Assembly (NCBI GenBank): GCA_051061015.1
Contig: JBPFEG010000029.1
Coordinates: 186,001 to 250,000 of the forward strand
Length of the DNA stretch: 64,000 nucleotides
Source: Methylomicrobium sp051061015
Lineage (GTDB): Bacteria > Pseudomonadota > Gammaproteobacteria > Methylococcales > Methylomonadaceae
Direction of reading: 5' to 3'
In this document: positions 37,601 to 46,504 of the stretch, piece after piece
Layout: every line of letters starts with the position of its first letter
Position numbering within the stretch: position 1 is the stretch's first letter
The notes under the pieces: generated by a model
Told to the model about the DNA's origin: nothing
The model's database searches: none
The model's input: the letters and a program-made list of their open reading frames with translations, nothing else
Made by a program: the position numbers and the translations under genes

Positions 37601-40484
37601 CCTTTTGCAGATTCGGATCGATCGCGATTAGCTCGACATGGCGCACTGTGTCTCGCGCGACGAAATCGAGTCCGCCGTCGGCCTTGTAGCCGAGCAGATA
37701 CGACAGGTCGGAGACCACTATATCGGCCTCGGCCGCGACGCTGCGCCCGCCTTGCGCCTCGAACGCGCGCGCCAGAAGATGCAGCTTGTAGGTCGCCTTC
37801 GCGTATTTGTCGAGACCGAGATCGAAGACCGCATTGCCTTCGCTGTCGGTCTGGGCCGGATTCAGCGCTTCGTCGTAGCCCTGCTCGGCGAAATGCGGAT
37901 CGTGAAAGCGGTAGTCCTTGAAGCGGGGGAATTCCGGCAGCCGCGGGCTCAAGGTCAGGCTGGCCTCGACGGTCCGGCCTTCCGCGGGCGCGCCGTACAG
38001 ATTCTGCACGTTCACGGTCGCCTGCAAATCCTTCGGATGCAGCCAGCCCTCGCTGACCGGCTTGGAAAAGCGGATCGCCGCCTTCATCCGGTCCGGCTGA
38101 AATTCCTCGACCTTGACCGACACCGAGCCGAGATACTTGTCCGATTTCGCGTTCTTGACCGTATAGAGGTTGACCGTGTAAGTGCCGGTCGGCGAACTGT
38201 CGAGCGTCGCGTGCGAAAGCTCGTTGAAACCGTTCTGGCCCAGGTTCAATTTGGTTTTTTTGACCGCGAGGCCTCGCGGATCGAGGATTTCGGCCTCCAG
38301 CGGCAGGCCGGCCAGCGGCATGTCCCATTTTTCCGCCTTCACGATCATGCCGATATGGAATTCGTCGCCGGGCCGGTAGATGCCGCGATCCGAGAACAGG
38401 TAGGCGCTTAATTCGCCCGGATCGACCGAATTCGCCGCGCCGCCGATGTCGAAGCGCGAAAAATTCAGGTTGCGGTCGTCCCGCCCGAGCGGCAGAAAAC
38501 TCATGTCGCCCTGATCGGAGGCCAGATATAGGACTGGTTCGCGCTCGCGCTCGAGTTTCGCCAGTTTCGCGAAGCGGACCTTGCCGTCCGCGTCGGTTTG
38601 GCTTTTCATCAGAGTCAGGCCGTTCTTGCCGATCACCGCCACCTCGACGCCTTCCTGCGGTTCGCCGGTCCGGATCGATTGCACGAAGACGACCTGCGAG
38701 CCGTCCAGCTCGGTTTTCACAATCATGCCGAGGTCGGTCACCAGCACCAGGCGCTTTTCTTCCGGCTCGCCGGAATCATCGGTTTCGCCTTTTTGGGTTT
38801 TAGCCGGATCGTAGCCTTTCGCGGTCAGCAGGAAAATGCCGCGTTTCGGCTGGCCTGCCGCATCGACCAGATAAGTCTTCAGGTCGACCGGCTGATAATA
38901 CGGCTTACCGTGGCCGGTTTCCGGCAACGGCAGCTTGAGTTCGAAGCGTTCGGTCAGATTGTCCTGCCCGAGATCGCCGCTGAATTCGGGATGTGCGAAA
39001 TCGCCGGAGGTTTGCGTGACCAGATGCTGCAACTGATCCGGCAGCAGCCGGCCCACTTCGACCTTCAAGCCTTTCAGATCCCGTGTCATCACCGCGATTT
39101 TCTTCTCGCCGCTCAAGGTCAGCAGCGAGCCCTGGCCCATGATGTGCAGTTCCTTCGGAAACTCGGGCACTTGCAGCGTTTGATAAACCGGCTTGGGCAA
39201 CTGGTAGCCGCCGAACGAGCGCAGCTCTTTCGAAACCGTTATATAGAGATAGCGGCCGACGTCCGCATCGAGCCGGAACGCATGGGACGTACCGTACTCG
39301 TTTTCGGCCGGGACCGGATGCAGTTCGATGGGTTTGGCGGTATCCAGAAGGTCCGCCGTAATCTGCTCGGTCTGCCAGTAAGTCGGATGGTCGCGTTCCT
39401 CCTGCGGCGTCTTCGGATCGAATTCGGGCAACTGCCAGATCTGCACCGCTTTGGCCATTTCCTGCTCGTGAATCGGCACCGAGGTATTCACGATCAAAAT
39501 CTGTTCCTGCTGGCCCGACTGGAGGTTCGGCGCGACGGTCAACTGCAGGTTTTCGATCATTTGCTCGTTGTAAAGGCCCGGCACGCGCGCTTTGCTGTGT
39601 AATTCGGATGCGGTTTCCGCCTCCGAGCCCCTGGCCCTGACGCCCTTATTCGACAAAAACCGGACCTCTTGCGGATGCCGGGGAATTGCCAAGGGCCGGC
39701 TGTGGACGAATGCGTTCAGGCCCAGCTTGTCGTAGCTGACCGTAAACGGGATCGGCTCGGGCCTGATCTTGGTATCCTTTGTGCTGACCAGAGTCATTTC
39801 GACCGCTTTTTCGAGCGATTGTGCATCGACCGGATGGCTGAAGCGGATCTGGAAAATCGCTTTCTTCAGCGCCGGATCCAGCGGGTCCTGATAAAATTCG
39901 GATTTGTTGAGCGTGGCGGTGAAGGCCGGTGCCGCGAACGAAAACTCGTCGCGCGCGAGCCGGATTTGCTCCGCGACCAGATGCTTGTCGAAGGCGACTT
40001 CGAATGTCTGGCCGACCGGCCATTCCTGGGCGGGCTGCAATGCCAGGCGCCGGTCGTCCAGCCATTGCCAGCGGCCCGGAACCTCCGGCTTGATCGTGAC
40101 GCCTTCAGTGATGTCCTTGCCGGCCCGGTCCAGCGGCGCGACCGATCCTGCGAACGTGATCACCAGCGGATTCGGCTTGGCGTTCTTTTCCTCGATTTTC
40201 ATCCGCTCGGGCGCGGCGACCGAAAAATCGATCGTGGCAGGCTTCGGGCGCGACTCCCACAGATGATAGCCGTACCAGCTCGCGCCGCCGGCTCCCGCGG
40301 CCAACAGCAGAACCAGAACGCTTTGCCAGAGATGGTGTTTGAGATAATGAATGCGCGGCACAAACCAGCCGGCCAATCGTCCGATCCAGACCGGCTTGTC
40401 CCAGTGCCAGACACCGAACAGGCCGCGCCAGCCCTGCAAAAAGTAGCGCCAACATAAAGACAACACTGCAAACAGTCTGGCCAT
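34602..40484 (-). CDS. Bacterial alpha-2-macroglobulin (YfhM-like)
   Basis: A 1960-residue envelope protease inhibitor. An N-terminal basic region precedes one membrane helix (about 53-72, SVLVLLLAAGAGGASWYGYH), so it is anchored by a helix rather than by a lipobox. It has MG-domain repeats, including an MG2 segment (ELSAYLFSDRGIYRPGDEFHIGMIVK). The bait-type region and thioester domain follow; the thioester motif CTEQ starts at C1478 (36051-36053). Thioester macroglobulins trap attacking proteases and are thought to work with PBP1C to protect and repair the wall, and pbpC lies 1.9 kb downstream on the same strand. Confidence 0.93.
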   Translation of the reverse strand: MARLFAVLSLCWRYFLQGWRGLFGVWHWDKPVWIGRLAGWFVPRIHYLKHHLWQSVLVLLLAAGAGGASWYGYHLWESRPKPATIDFSVAAPERMKIEEKNAKPNPLVITFAGSVAPLDRAGKDITEGVTIKPEVPGRWQWLDDRRLALQPAQEWPVGQTFEVAFDKHLVAEQIRLARDEFSFAAPAFTATLNKSEFYQDPLDPALKKAIFQIRFSHPVDAQSLEKAVEMTLVSTKDTKIRPEPIPFTVSYDKLGLNAFVHSRPLAIPRHPQEVRFLSNKGVRARGSEAETASELHSKARVPGLYNEQMIENLQLTVAPNLQSGQQEQILIVNTSVPIHEQEMAKAVQIWQLPEFDPKTPQEERDHPTYWQTEQITADLLDTAKPIELHPVPAENEYGTSHAFRLDADVGRYLYITVSKELRSFGGYQLPKPVYQTLQVPEFPKELHIMGQGSLLTLSGEKKIAVMTRDLKGLKVEVGRLLPDQLQHLVTQTSGDFAHPEFSGDLGQDNLTERFELKLPLPETGHGKPYYQPVDLKTYLVDAAGQPKRGIFLLTAKGYDPAKTQKGETDDSGEPEEKRLVLVTDLGMIVKTELDGSQVVFVQSIRTGEPQEGVEVAVIGKNGLTLMKSQTDADGKVRFAKLAKLEREREPVLYLASDQGDMSFLPLGRDDRNLNFSRFDIGGAANSVDPGELSAYLFSDRGIYRPGDEFHIGMIVKAEKWDMPLAGLPLEAEILDPRGLAVKKTKLNLGQNGFNELSHATLDSSPTGTYTVNLYTVKNAKSDKYLGSVSVKVEEFQPDRMKAAIRFSKPVSEGWLHPKDLQATVNVQNLYGAPAEGRTVEASLTLSPRLPEFPRFKDYRFHDPHFAEQGYDEALNPAQTDSEGNAVFDLGLDKYAKATYKLHLLARAFEAQGGRSVAAEADIVVSDLSYLLGYKADGGLDFVARDTVRHVELIAIDPNLQKAAVDNLTLELVERKAVSVLMRQDDGTYRYESRVKETSLSKTPLALPKEGHTLTLDSKTPGDYVYQVKNAEGVVLAKIAYSVAGLGNVSRTLDRNAELQLTLDKPSYDPGATINVNIRAPYTGAGLITIERDKVYASRWFHADTQSTVQTIEVPKELAGNGYVSVQFIRDPGSDEIFMSPLSYGVAPFKISLAAHTQPLTLAAPERIKPGERLPIKVNSEGPVRVVVFAVDEGILQVARYKAPDPLGHFFRKRMLEVGTSQILDLILPEFTKLLAVSAPGGDGEEEEAPSYLNPFKRKRDQPAVYWSGITDIDGEKTFTYDVPETFNGALKIFAVAVGDMKIGSAAGKTQVRGDLIITPNVPAMIAPGDAFTVSTGIANHVEGSGPKAEVKVSLTVPPHLQIKGAAEQTLTIAEGHEGAATFTLQAANGGKAVLGDAELRFSATSGGKSARLSSHLSLRPAVPRMANLKLGSFKGRKEVAGLRQMYPEYRKVSAGLSPLPLVAMPGLTDFLDNFSHYCTEQLTSKAMPGIVLHKRPEFADKPEQGAGDTDLLKLFSVLRTRQNGEGGFGLWTASPEAHEFVSVYVTHMLLEASANGFAVPADMLQQAMDYLKTLSGSPAEDLAGLRTRAYAAYLLTRQGNVTTAALTGIREALRANHRDEAWQNDLVAVYLAASYQLLQQPSVADALIKIPAEKLGNFSGEFTFNDYYDPLIHQAETLYVLAKHFPDRLKKMPTALFEAIGRQLQEDRFNTLSSAYLLLSFDAYLDVLPPEIAQNLSITAIDGASRRNALALPPNFAPRAPFPLGTTALEFEGSSGVPLYYAVSESGFDVEPPTTELRDGLEIVRSYLDDDGKPLDKIPLGAEVTVSIRARAIDRDSIDNVAIIDLLPGGFEAVLQNPAAKEQAESEEDSDEGKSEENFARWQDRLKTGGNWSADYVDVREDRVLLYGTLSKDMAEYRYRAKATAGGIFNVPPIYAEAMYIPILRAHSGAGTVLVDKKAL

Positions 40485-40616
40485 CGATCAATTCCCCGGA
40501 GCAAGAGACAGCGACAATAAAGCAACTGAGATTGTAGTCTATTGCGGATCGTTGTGACAGCGATGCGGTACGAAGGAATAAGGGTATTCCTGCAGAATTT
40601 GTTGTTGGTAACGGCT

Positions 40617-41792
40617 TTAACGGTGTTGTTTTTTGTCAAGCCGGTTTGCCGCTACGATTTGACGGATCAACTGCTCCGCATCATCGAGTTCATGCTCATA
40701 AATACCGGTCCGATAGGCTTCGCTGGTGGTGGCGATTTGCGAAGTCAATAATTCCTCGCCCGCTTCGCTGGTCTTGATCCGGGTCACGGTCGAAAGCCCC
40801 GGCTGCAGCGGATGCTTGCGCAGTTCCTCCGGATCAAGTCCGATCCGGACCGGGACCCGTTCGGCGATATGGATGAAGTTGCCGGTCGCGTTGTCGGTCG
40901 GCAGCAACGCGAAAGAACTGCCGGTGCCGGGATTGATCCCCTGCACGCGGCCGCGGTAGACGATGCGGTCGCCGAAGGCATCGACCCGGATTTCGGCGGG
41001 CTGGCCGGGGCGGACGCCGGCGATCTGGCTTTCGAGAAAGTTCGCCTCGATCCAGAGATCATCGAGCGGCACGATCACCATAAGCGGCGCGCCGGGTTTG
41101 ATCATATCGCCGATCTGCGCTCGGCGTTTCGCGACGTAGCCTGAAACCGGCGCGAGGATATTGCGGCGTCGGTATTCAAGGTAGGCAAGGCGCAGTTTGC
41201 TTTTGGCTTTTTCGACCGACGGATGCCTGTCGATGTCGACGCCCTGAATCTCCGCCTCGACGCTGATCTTTTCGGCTTCGGCTTCCTTGATCGAGGCCTC
41301 CAGTTCGAGGATTTTATCCCTGGCGTTTTGCACCTGCTGTTCGGAGGCAGCGCCGTCACGTAAGGCGGTCAGGTAGCGTTGCAGGTCGTGTTTTACTTGG
41401 TTCAGAGTCGCCTGTCTGGCGGCAATGCGTTGCTGCAGGGTCTGGATACCGGCAGTCAGTTTTTCGATTCGCCGCACCGTTTCGCCGAGTTCGGCCTGTG
41501 ACTGTTCGAAATCGAGTTGCGCGCGGACGCCGTCGAGGCGCACCAGCACCTGGCCCTGACGTACCTGCTGGGTGTTTTCGGCCAATATCTCGACGACCGT
41601 GCCTTCGGTCTGCGCTTTCAAATTGATCAGGTGGCCGGTCACGAACGCGTCGTCGGTCGCGACCCAGTCGCGGGTCGTAAGCCACCAATAAATCAGGAAG
41701 GCGGCACACGCCAATAGCAGGGATAAAGTGACCGCGGCCAGCCGGCGATTGCGAAGGCGGATAATTTCCTTGGGACGTATCGTTTTTTGCAT
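40617..41792 (-). CDS. HlyD/EmrA-type membrane fusion protein
   Basis: Periplasmic adaptor (391 residues) of a tripartite efflux pump. One N-terminal membrane helix (LAAVTLSLLLACAAFLIYWW), then a lipoyl-like half motif (VTGHLINLKAQTEGTVVEILAEN), a long coiled-coil hairpin (about 85-190) and the second half (ILAPVSGYVAKRRAQIGDMI), then a beta-barrel. This matches the EmrA subgroup that partners MFS transporters. It is the last gene of the operon, 13 bases after the outer membrane factor gene. Confidence 0.9.
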   Translation of the reverse strand: MQKTIRPKEIIRLRNRRLAAVTLSLLLACAAFLIYWWLTTRDWVATDDAFVTGHLINLKAQTEGTVVEILAENTQQVRQGQVLVRLDGVRAQLDFEQSQAELGETVRRIEKLTAGIQTLQQRIAARQATLNQVKHDLQRYLTALRDGAASEQQVQNARDKILELEASIKEAEAEKISVEAEIQGVDIDRHPSVEKAKSKLRLAYLEYRRRNILAPVSGYVAKRRAQIGDMIKPGAPLMVIVPLDDLWIEANFLESQIAGVRPGQPAEIRVDAFGDRIVYRGRVQGINPGTGSSFALLPTDNATGNFIHIAERVPVRIGLDPEELRKHPLQPGLSTVTRIKTSEAGEELLTSQIATTSEAYRTGIYEHELDDAEQLIRQIVAANRLDKKQHR

Positions 41793-41805
41793 CGGGTTCG
41801 GGTTG

Positions 41806-43248
41806 TTATTTTGCGGTCTTGTTCAGATAGCCGCCGCCCAAGGCGCGGGCAAGCTGTACGGCAGTTTTGCAATAATCGCCTTCCAGGGCGGCCAGCCGGA
41901 GACGTTGGACGGACAGCGTCATGTTCGCCTCAATCAGGCCGCGGCGATCGTTCAGCCCGGTCCGAAATTCGGTTTCCGCCAGTTGCCGGGCGGTCTCCGC
42001 CGCGGCGAGCGTTTGCTGCTGTTCAGCCACCTGCTGGCTGATTTTTTGCCAGTTTGCCAGCGCATCGGCGACCTCCTGCACCGCGTGCAGTACTTGGCTG
42101 TTGTAGCGCTCGACCGCTTCGTCGTAGGCGGCTTCCTGATACTGAAGCTCGGCGCGCAGGCGTCCGCCTTCGAAAATCGGAAAGTCGATCGAGGGACCTA
42201 CCGCATAAGCGAGGCTCGATCCCTGAAATATTACGTCGGTCATGCTGACGCTATGGAGTCCGGCGAAGGAGATCAGATTGACGTCGGGATAAAACGCCGT
42301 TTTCGCGACTTCGATCCGTTTTGCCTCGGATTCGGCACGCAGCCGTGCGGCCTGGACATCGGGCCGGTGCGCGAGAAGATGCAGCGGCAGATCGTTCGGC
42401 AACGGCAGCAGCCTGGGCAGGATAAGGGGCCCTGCGGCAACTTCCCGCCCCCAGTCGGGTCCCTTTCCGACCAAAGTCGCCAGCCGGTTTTGCAGCAAGC
42501 GGACTTCGGCGCGAATCCCGGCATCCTGTTGATTCGCCTCGTGCAAATCCATTCTGGCTTTCAACAAGGGCGCCGGCGAGGCGAGGCCGGTGGACAGCCG
42601 CGATTCGGCCCATTTGAGCCATGCGGTCCGGTCGGCGGTGATCCGTTCGGCGGCGTCGAGCCGGGCCGACGCTGTAGCCAGATCGAAGTAAGTCCCGGCA
42701 ACCGCCGCGGACAGCAGCAGGCGCGCGTCGGCCAGCTCGATTTCATGGGCCTGGGCCTTGCCGATCGCCGCTTCCAGCGCTGCCTTATCCGCGCCCCACA
42801 GGTCCAGGTGATAGCGCAGCACGAACGGATTGAGCAGCAGATGCCGGAAATGCTCGCCCGCCAGCTTCGCCTGCACGCTGTTGGCCGAATAGCGCTGGGC
42901 GCTGAAACTGATATTGGCGCTGACGGTCGGGTATTGATCGGCCGCTTCGACATCGACCAGGCTTTGCGCCTGATGCAGCCGTGCCTCGACTGTTTTGAGG
43001 GTGGGGCTGTCGGTCAGCGCGGTTTCGATCAAGCGGCTCAAAGGCGGCGAGCCAAAGCTTTGCCACCACTTCTCTCCCGGCCAGTCGGATCGGGCTGGCA
43101 CCGGCTGTTCGGCCGCGGCCAGCGTTTTGTCGATCCGCGGCATGCCGATCATGCTCGCGCGCGAGCCGGGTTCGGGGAGCCAGGCGCAGGACGAAGGCAG
43201 CATGAGCGCGGCCAGACTCGCGGCAAGACGAAGGCTCTTACCGTTCAT
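41806..43248 (-). CDS. Outer membrane efflux lipoprotein (NodT/OprM type)
   Basis: TolC-like exit duct, 480 residues, with a lipoprotein signal (LAASLAALMLPSSC, Cys near 21). Two OEP repeats are seen, with WWQSFGSPPLSRLIETALTDSPTLKTVEARL at the start and YQEAAYDEAVERYNSQVLHAVQEVADAL near the end, both typical of the NodT family. It overlaps the MFS gene by four bases (ATGA), indicating translational coupling. Confidence 0.92.
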   Translation of the reverse strand: MNGKSLRLAASLAALMLPSSCAWLPEPGSRASMIGMPRIDKTLAAAEQPVPARSDWPGEKWWQSFGSPPLSRLIETALTDSPTLKTVEARLHQAQSLVDVEAADQYPTVSANISFSAQRYSANSVQAKLAGEHFRHLLLNPFVLRYHLDLWGADKAALEAAIGKAQAHEIELADARLLLSAAVAGTYFDLATASARLDAAERITADRTAWLKWAESRLSTGLASPAPLLKARMDLHEANQQDAGIRAEVRLLQNRLATLVGKGPDWGREVAAGPLILPRLLPLPNDLPLHLLAHRPDVQAARLRAESEAKRIEVAKTAFYPDVNLISFAGLHSVSMTDVIFQGSSLAYAVGPSIDFPIFEGGRLRAELQYQEAAYDEAVERYNSQVLHAVQEVADALANWQKISQQVAEQQQTLAAAETARQLAETEFRTGLNDRRGLIEANMTLSVQRLRLAALEGDYCKTAVQLARALGGGYLNKTAK

Positions 43249-44825
43249 ACGTCCCTCGCGAGCAGTTCCAGGGCGCGACGGCGCAAGGACTGGGTGATTG
43301 AGACGCGTCGAGGTTGCCGGGTCGGCCGCGCCAGCCAGACCAGCAGCGCCATCGCGGTAAACACGCAGCCGGCGATCCAGAAAGCGTCGTTGACGCCGTG
43401 AATGGCGGCCTGCTGTCTGGCGAGTTTTGCGAGTTGCAGCGTAGGGCTCGCGTCGACTAAGCCGGCGCCGGCCAGTGTGTCTGTGACTTGATCGTAACCG
43501 GGATCGAACGGGGTCAGCGTTTCGGCCAGACGGGTCATGTGAAACGGCGCGCGCTGATAAATGACGTTTGTTTGCAGCGAAATCCCGATCGCGCCAGCTG
43601 CAATCCGCATTAGGCCGGCAATTTCGACCGCACGCGGCTGCTGCGCTGGCGGCAGCCCGTGCAGCATCAATGCGGTCAGCGGCGCAAAGAAACTGCCCAG
43701 GCAGATTCCTTCGATCAGTTTTGGCCAGAGCAGTTGGTCGAAAGACGAAGGATCATCGAAGCGGCTCAGCCAGAAGTAAACGCCTGCAAAGCCCAAAAGG
43801 TTCATCGAAGCGAGCGGGCGGGCGTCGCAGCGTTTGACGATTTCGTGAAAAACGCTTGCGACCGGTTTTGCGAAAATCGCCATCGGCAAAAAGACCATCC
43901 CGGCGAGAAACGACGAGTAGCCCATCGTCAGTTGCAGCTGGATGATCAGCAGCGACAACAGGCCCTGAAAAAACAGAAAGCCGATCGAGAGCATCAGTAC
44001 GCCGATCGTGAAATTGCGGTGCGCGAACAGGCGAATGTCCAGGAAGGGCCGGCGCACGCTGAGTTCCCACACGATCCAGTACAGCAGCGCCCCGACACAG
44101 ACAAACATCACTACGTTAAGGTAAGCGGAATTTGTCCAGTCCCAATCGTTGCCCTGATTCAGCAGGGTTTGCAAGCTGCCCATCACGACGGTCAGCAGGC
44201 CGAAGCCGATCCAGTCGAAATGGCTGAAAACGGTTTTCGCACCGCGCCGGTATAGCAGCGCGCCGACAATCCCGGCGATCGCGAGAGCCACCGGCACATT
44301 GAACAGAAACAGCCAGCGCCAGCCCAAGTGATCGGCTATCCAGCCACCGATCAGCGGGCCGAACGTGAACGGCGTCAGCGTGAACAGGCTCCAGACGCCG
44401 ATTCCGATCGACTTGCGGCGGTCGGGGTATTCTTTCAGGATCATCGCCTGGCCCAGAGGCAGGGTGATGCCCCCCGCGAAACCGAGCGCGATTCGTGCGG
44501 CCAGGTAACCGTAGAGCGATGTGCTGTACGCGCACACAGCCGACGCGAGCGCAAACAGTACAAAGGCCCAGACAAACGGGCGGTATTCGCCTTGCTGCCG
44601 CGCCAGCCAGGCGCCGAGCGGAAAGCCGAGCGCCAGGCTGGTCATGAAGTCGGTCTGCGTCCAGGTCGCGAAGCTGAGCGGAATCGAAAGGCCGCCGGCC
44701 ACGCGCGGCAGCATTGCGATATAGGCGCCAGCATTAAACAGCACGACCGCATGCCCCAGGCCCAGGCACAGGTTGAACAGTACGAAGCGCCAGCCGCGCA
44801 GGCGTTTGCTATAAATCAGGCTCAT
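43245..44825 (-). CDS. EmrB/QacA-type 14-helix MFS drug transporter
   Basis: Proton-driven exporter of the DHA2 family (526 residues, about 14 hydrophobic segments). WTQTDFMTSLALGFPLGAWLARQ and RIALGFAGGITLPLGQAMILKEYP carry the family's motif A/C positions. First gene of a three-gene efflux operon with the outer membrane factor and the adaptor, so substrates would be pumped across both membranes. The likely regulator is the LysR gene at 46505, divergent but separated by two unknown genes. Substrate is unknown. Confidence 0.92.
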   Translation of the reverse strand: MSLIYSKRLRGWRFVLFNLCLGLGHAVVLFNAGAYIAMLPRVAGGLSIPLSFATWTQTDFMTSLALGFPLGAWLARQQGEYRPFVWAFVLFALASAVCAYSTSLYGYLAARIALGFAGGITLPLGQAMILKEYPDRRKSIGIGVWSLFTLTPFTFGPLIGGWIADHLGWRWLFLFNVPVALAIAGIVGALLYRRGAKTVFSHFDWIGFGLLTVVMGSLQTLLNQGNDWDWTNSAYLNVVMFVCVGALLYWIVWELSVRRPFLDIRLFAHRNFTIGVLMLSIGFLFFQGLLSLLIIQLQLTMGYSSFLAGMVFLPMAIFAKPVASVFHEIVKRCDARPLASMNLLGFAGVYFWLSRFDDPSSFDQLLWPKLIEGICLGSFFAPLTALMLHGLPPAQQPRAVEIAGLMRIAAGAIGISLQTNVIYQRAPFHMTRLAETLTPFDPGYDQVTDTLAGAGLVDASPTLQLAKLARQQAAIHGVNDAFWIAGCVFTAMALLVWLARPTRQPRRVSITQSLRRRALELLARDV

Positions 44826-45053
44826 GCCCTAGATTTCCTGACGAAGCGGATAATTACAAGTGTTATTGCCGGAAAGTGAACCCGTTATCGTTAAAATCTG
44901 CGGCATAAGTGATTGCAAAACCTCAAAAAACAGCGAATCGCTACTATGGTAAACCTGATTTGACGCTCATCCCGATGGTGATAGGGGGCTAAACCGTTCT
45001 ATTGATATTCAAAGGTGTCTTAACAGACATATACCGATAGCCGTACTGGGGCG

Positions 45054-45464
45054 TCAGACTAACAGCCCCCACATCAGCATGCTCAAGCCGAGCGTTATCG
45101 CGGAGCCCCATTTCACCCGGCTTATCACCGAAGCCGTATGCCAGTAATCCCAAGTTTCGTTAAACTGATCGCGAGTCTCGTCCCATTCGGATTTCAGGCG
45201 TTCATACCAGCCGGGCAATCTGCGGCTTAGCCGGTAGAGGACGTAAGCCGCGATTAGAGACAGCAGGTAAAAAGTGATCGTCTGTGCTGTGTGACGCGAA
45301 GTATCGAACAGGTGTTCGATGATCACATCGAAGACGTATTCGACCGCTTCGAATGCCAAATCCAGGAATTCGAACAATAAATCGAGTACTACATCGGCCA
45401 GCAGATACAAGGCGGCGATGATGGCCGACCCAAAACCGATTTTCTGTTTTAGTGAAATGTCCAT
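45054..45464 (-). CDS. Small membrane protein of unknown function
   Basis: 136 residues. It has an N-terminal hydrophobic and acidic region (IIAALYLLADVVLDLLFEFLDLAFEAVEYVFD), a central membrane helix (TITFYLLSLIAAYVLY), a charged segment and a C-terminal membrane helix (WGSAITLGLSMLMWGLLV). GGAG lies seven bases before the ATG. It begins four bases after the lipoprotein gene, so the two are co-transcribed and may act together. I do not recognise the family. Confidence 0.65.
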   Translation of the reverse strand: MDISLKQKIGFGSAIIAALYLLADVVLDLLFEFLDLAFEAVEYVFDVIIEHLFDTSRHTAQTITFYLLSLIAAYVLYRLSRRLPGWYERLKSEWDETRDQFNETWDYWHTASVISRVKWGSAITLGLSMLMWGLLV

Positions 45465-45467
45465 AGC

Positions 45468-46313
45468 CTATCTCCGTGCATCCGTATCCGGTTGAAGGAC
45501 TGACAGGCGCATCGGCGTCAGGCCGATGTCCTGCATCGCCTCCGTGATCAGCCGCGCGCCTTTTTCGCGGATCAGCGACTTGAACCCTTCACCTTGAGGA
45601 TAGAGCAGCGCCGGCACCGCAGTATCACCGATCATTAGCGTTTTTTTGCTGGTCTTGGCGAGCACCTGTCCGCTGAGCGGGTCGATCAATTTAAGCAAGA
45701 CCTGCAGGGAGGTCTGGCCTTCAAAAATGCGGTAACGCCCGATGCCGACCTCAAGCACCGCGTCGGCGGCTTGCGTCCGCCCGAATGAGGCGGCGGTGTC
45801 CTGGCCATACCAGCGGGCGACCTCATCGCGCCAATGTCCGATGTTTGCGTTGCGTTCGTCTTCCGCGAGCGGCAGAGGGGCGGTTTGCGGACTCAGTTCG
45901 GTGCCGATCTGCGCGGCATTCAGCTGCGCTTGGGCGGCAGACGCCAATTCGAGCGTCGGTGTCCAATGGCCGGTTTGAGAGGAAGTACCGCCTTTTTTCG
46001 TCAAGTCGGCGATTTCCACCGTGTCGCCATGACCGACCTTGCCCGCGATCAAAATGCCACCCGGACTCCGGTAAACGGCTTCCGCCGCAGTGCTGGGCAA
46101 AGCCATGTTGTATTCATGCGCATAGTTCGGCATGCGGGTTTCGAGCAAGTCGGGCAAGACTTCCAAAGGCGGCGCTTCGACCGCTACGATCCTTACATTT
46201 TTAATGGAGGAAACTGCCGTATTCGGCAACTTGACCGTAGGGGCCGTCTGACAGCCTGCCATCAGCGCCGGCAACAGCCAAAACCAACCGTTTTTCATTT
46301 TTTTCTTGAACAT
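45468..46313 (-). CDS. Lipoprotein of unknown function
   Basis: 281 residues with a lipobox (LLPALMAGC, Cys near 21). GGGAGG precedes the ATG. The protein has a repeated alpha/beta pattern (VRIVAVEAPPLEVLPDLLETRM, DAVLEVGIGRYRIFEGQTSLQVLLKLIDPLSGQVLAKTSKKT) that resembles envelope lipoproteins of the penicillin-binding-activator or CsgG-like kind only loosely. Forms a two-gene unit with the membrane protein downstream, divergent from the LysR gene. Confidence 0.65.
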   Translation of the reverse strand: MFKKKMKNGWFWLLPALMAGCQTAPTVKLPNTAVSSIKNVRIVAVEAPPLEVLPDLLETRMPNYAHEYNMALPSTAAEAVYRSPGGILIAGKVGHGDTVEIADLTKKGGTSSQTGHWTPTLELASAAQAQLNAAQIGTELSPQTAPLPLAEDERNANIGHWRDEVARWYGQDTAASFGRTQAADAVLEVGIGRYRIFEGQTSLQVLLKLIDPLSGQVLAKTSKKTLMIGDTAVPALLYPQGEGFKSLIREKGARLITEAMQDIGLTPMRLSVLQPDTDARR

Positions 46314-46504
46314 CGCGAACCTCCCGTCTGGGCAATAAAAGCAGCATCAGGCCGCTGCATATTGATGAATTGCCCAGATAGATGTGAAGAGCCATGCTCT
46401 AGAATAGGGCTTTCATCTGGATGTGTACTATAAATTCGGTTTAATAAATGAGACAAACGATTTATATTTGAGTTTAATATTGATAAATCCAATATAAGAA
46501 CCCC

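Noticed and set aside
41728..43401. 557-codon frame antisense to the efflux outer membrane factor and adaptor genes
   Set aside because: It spans two well-supported genes on the other strand, has a composition-driven sequence and no recognisable motif.
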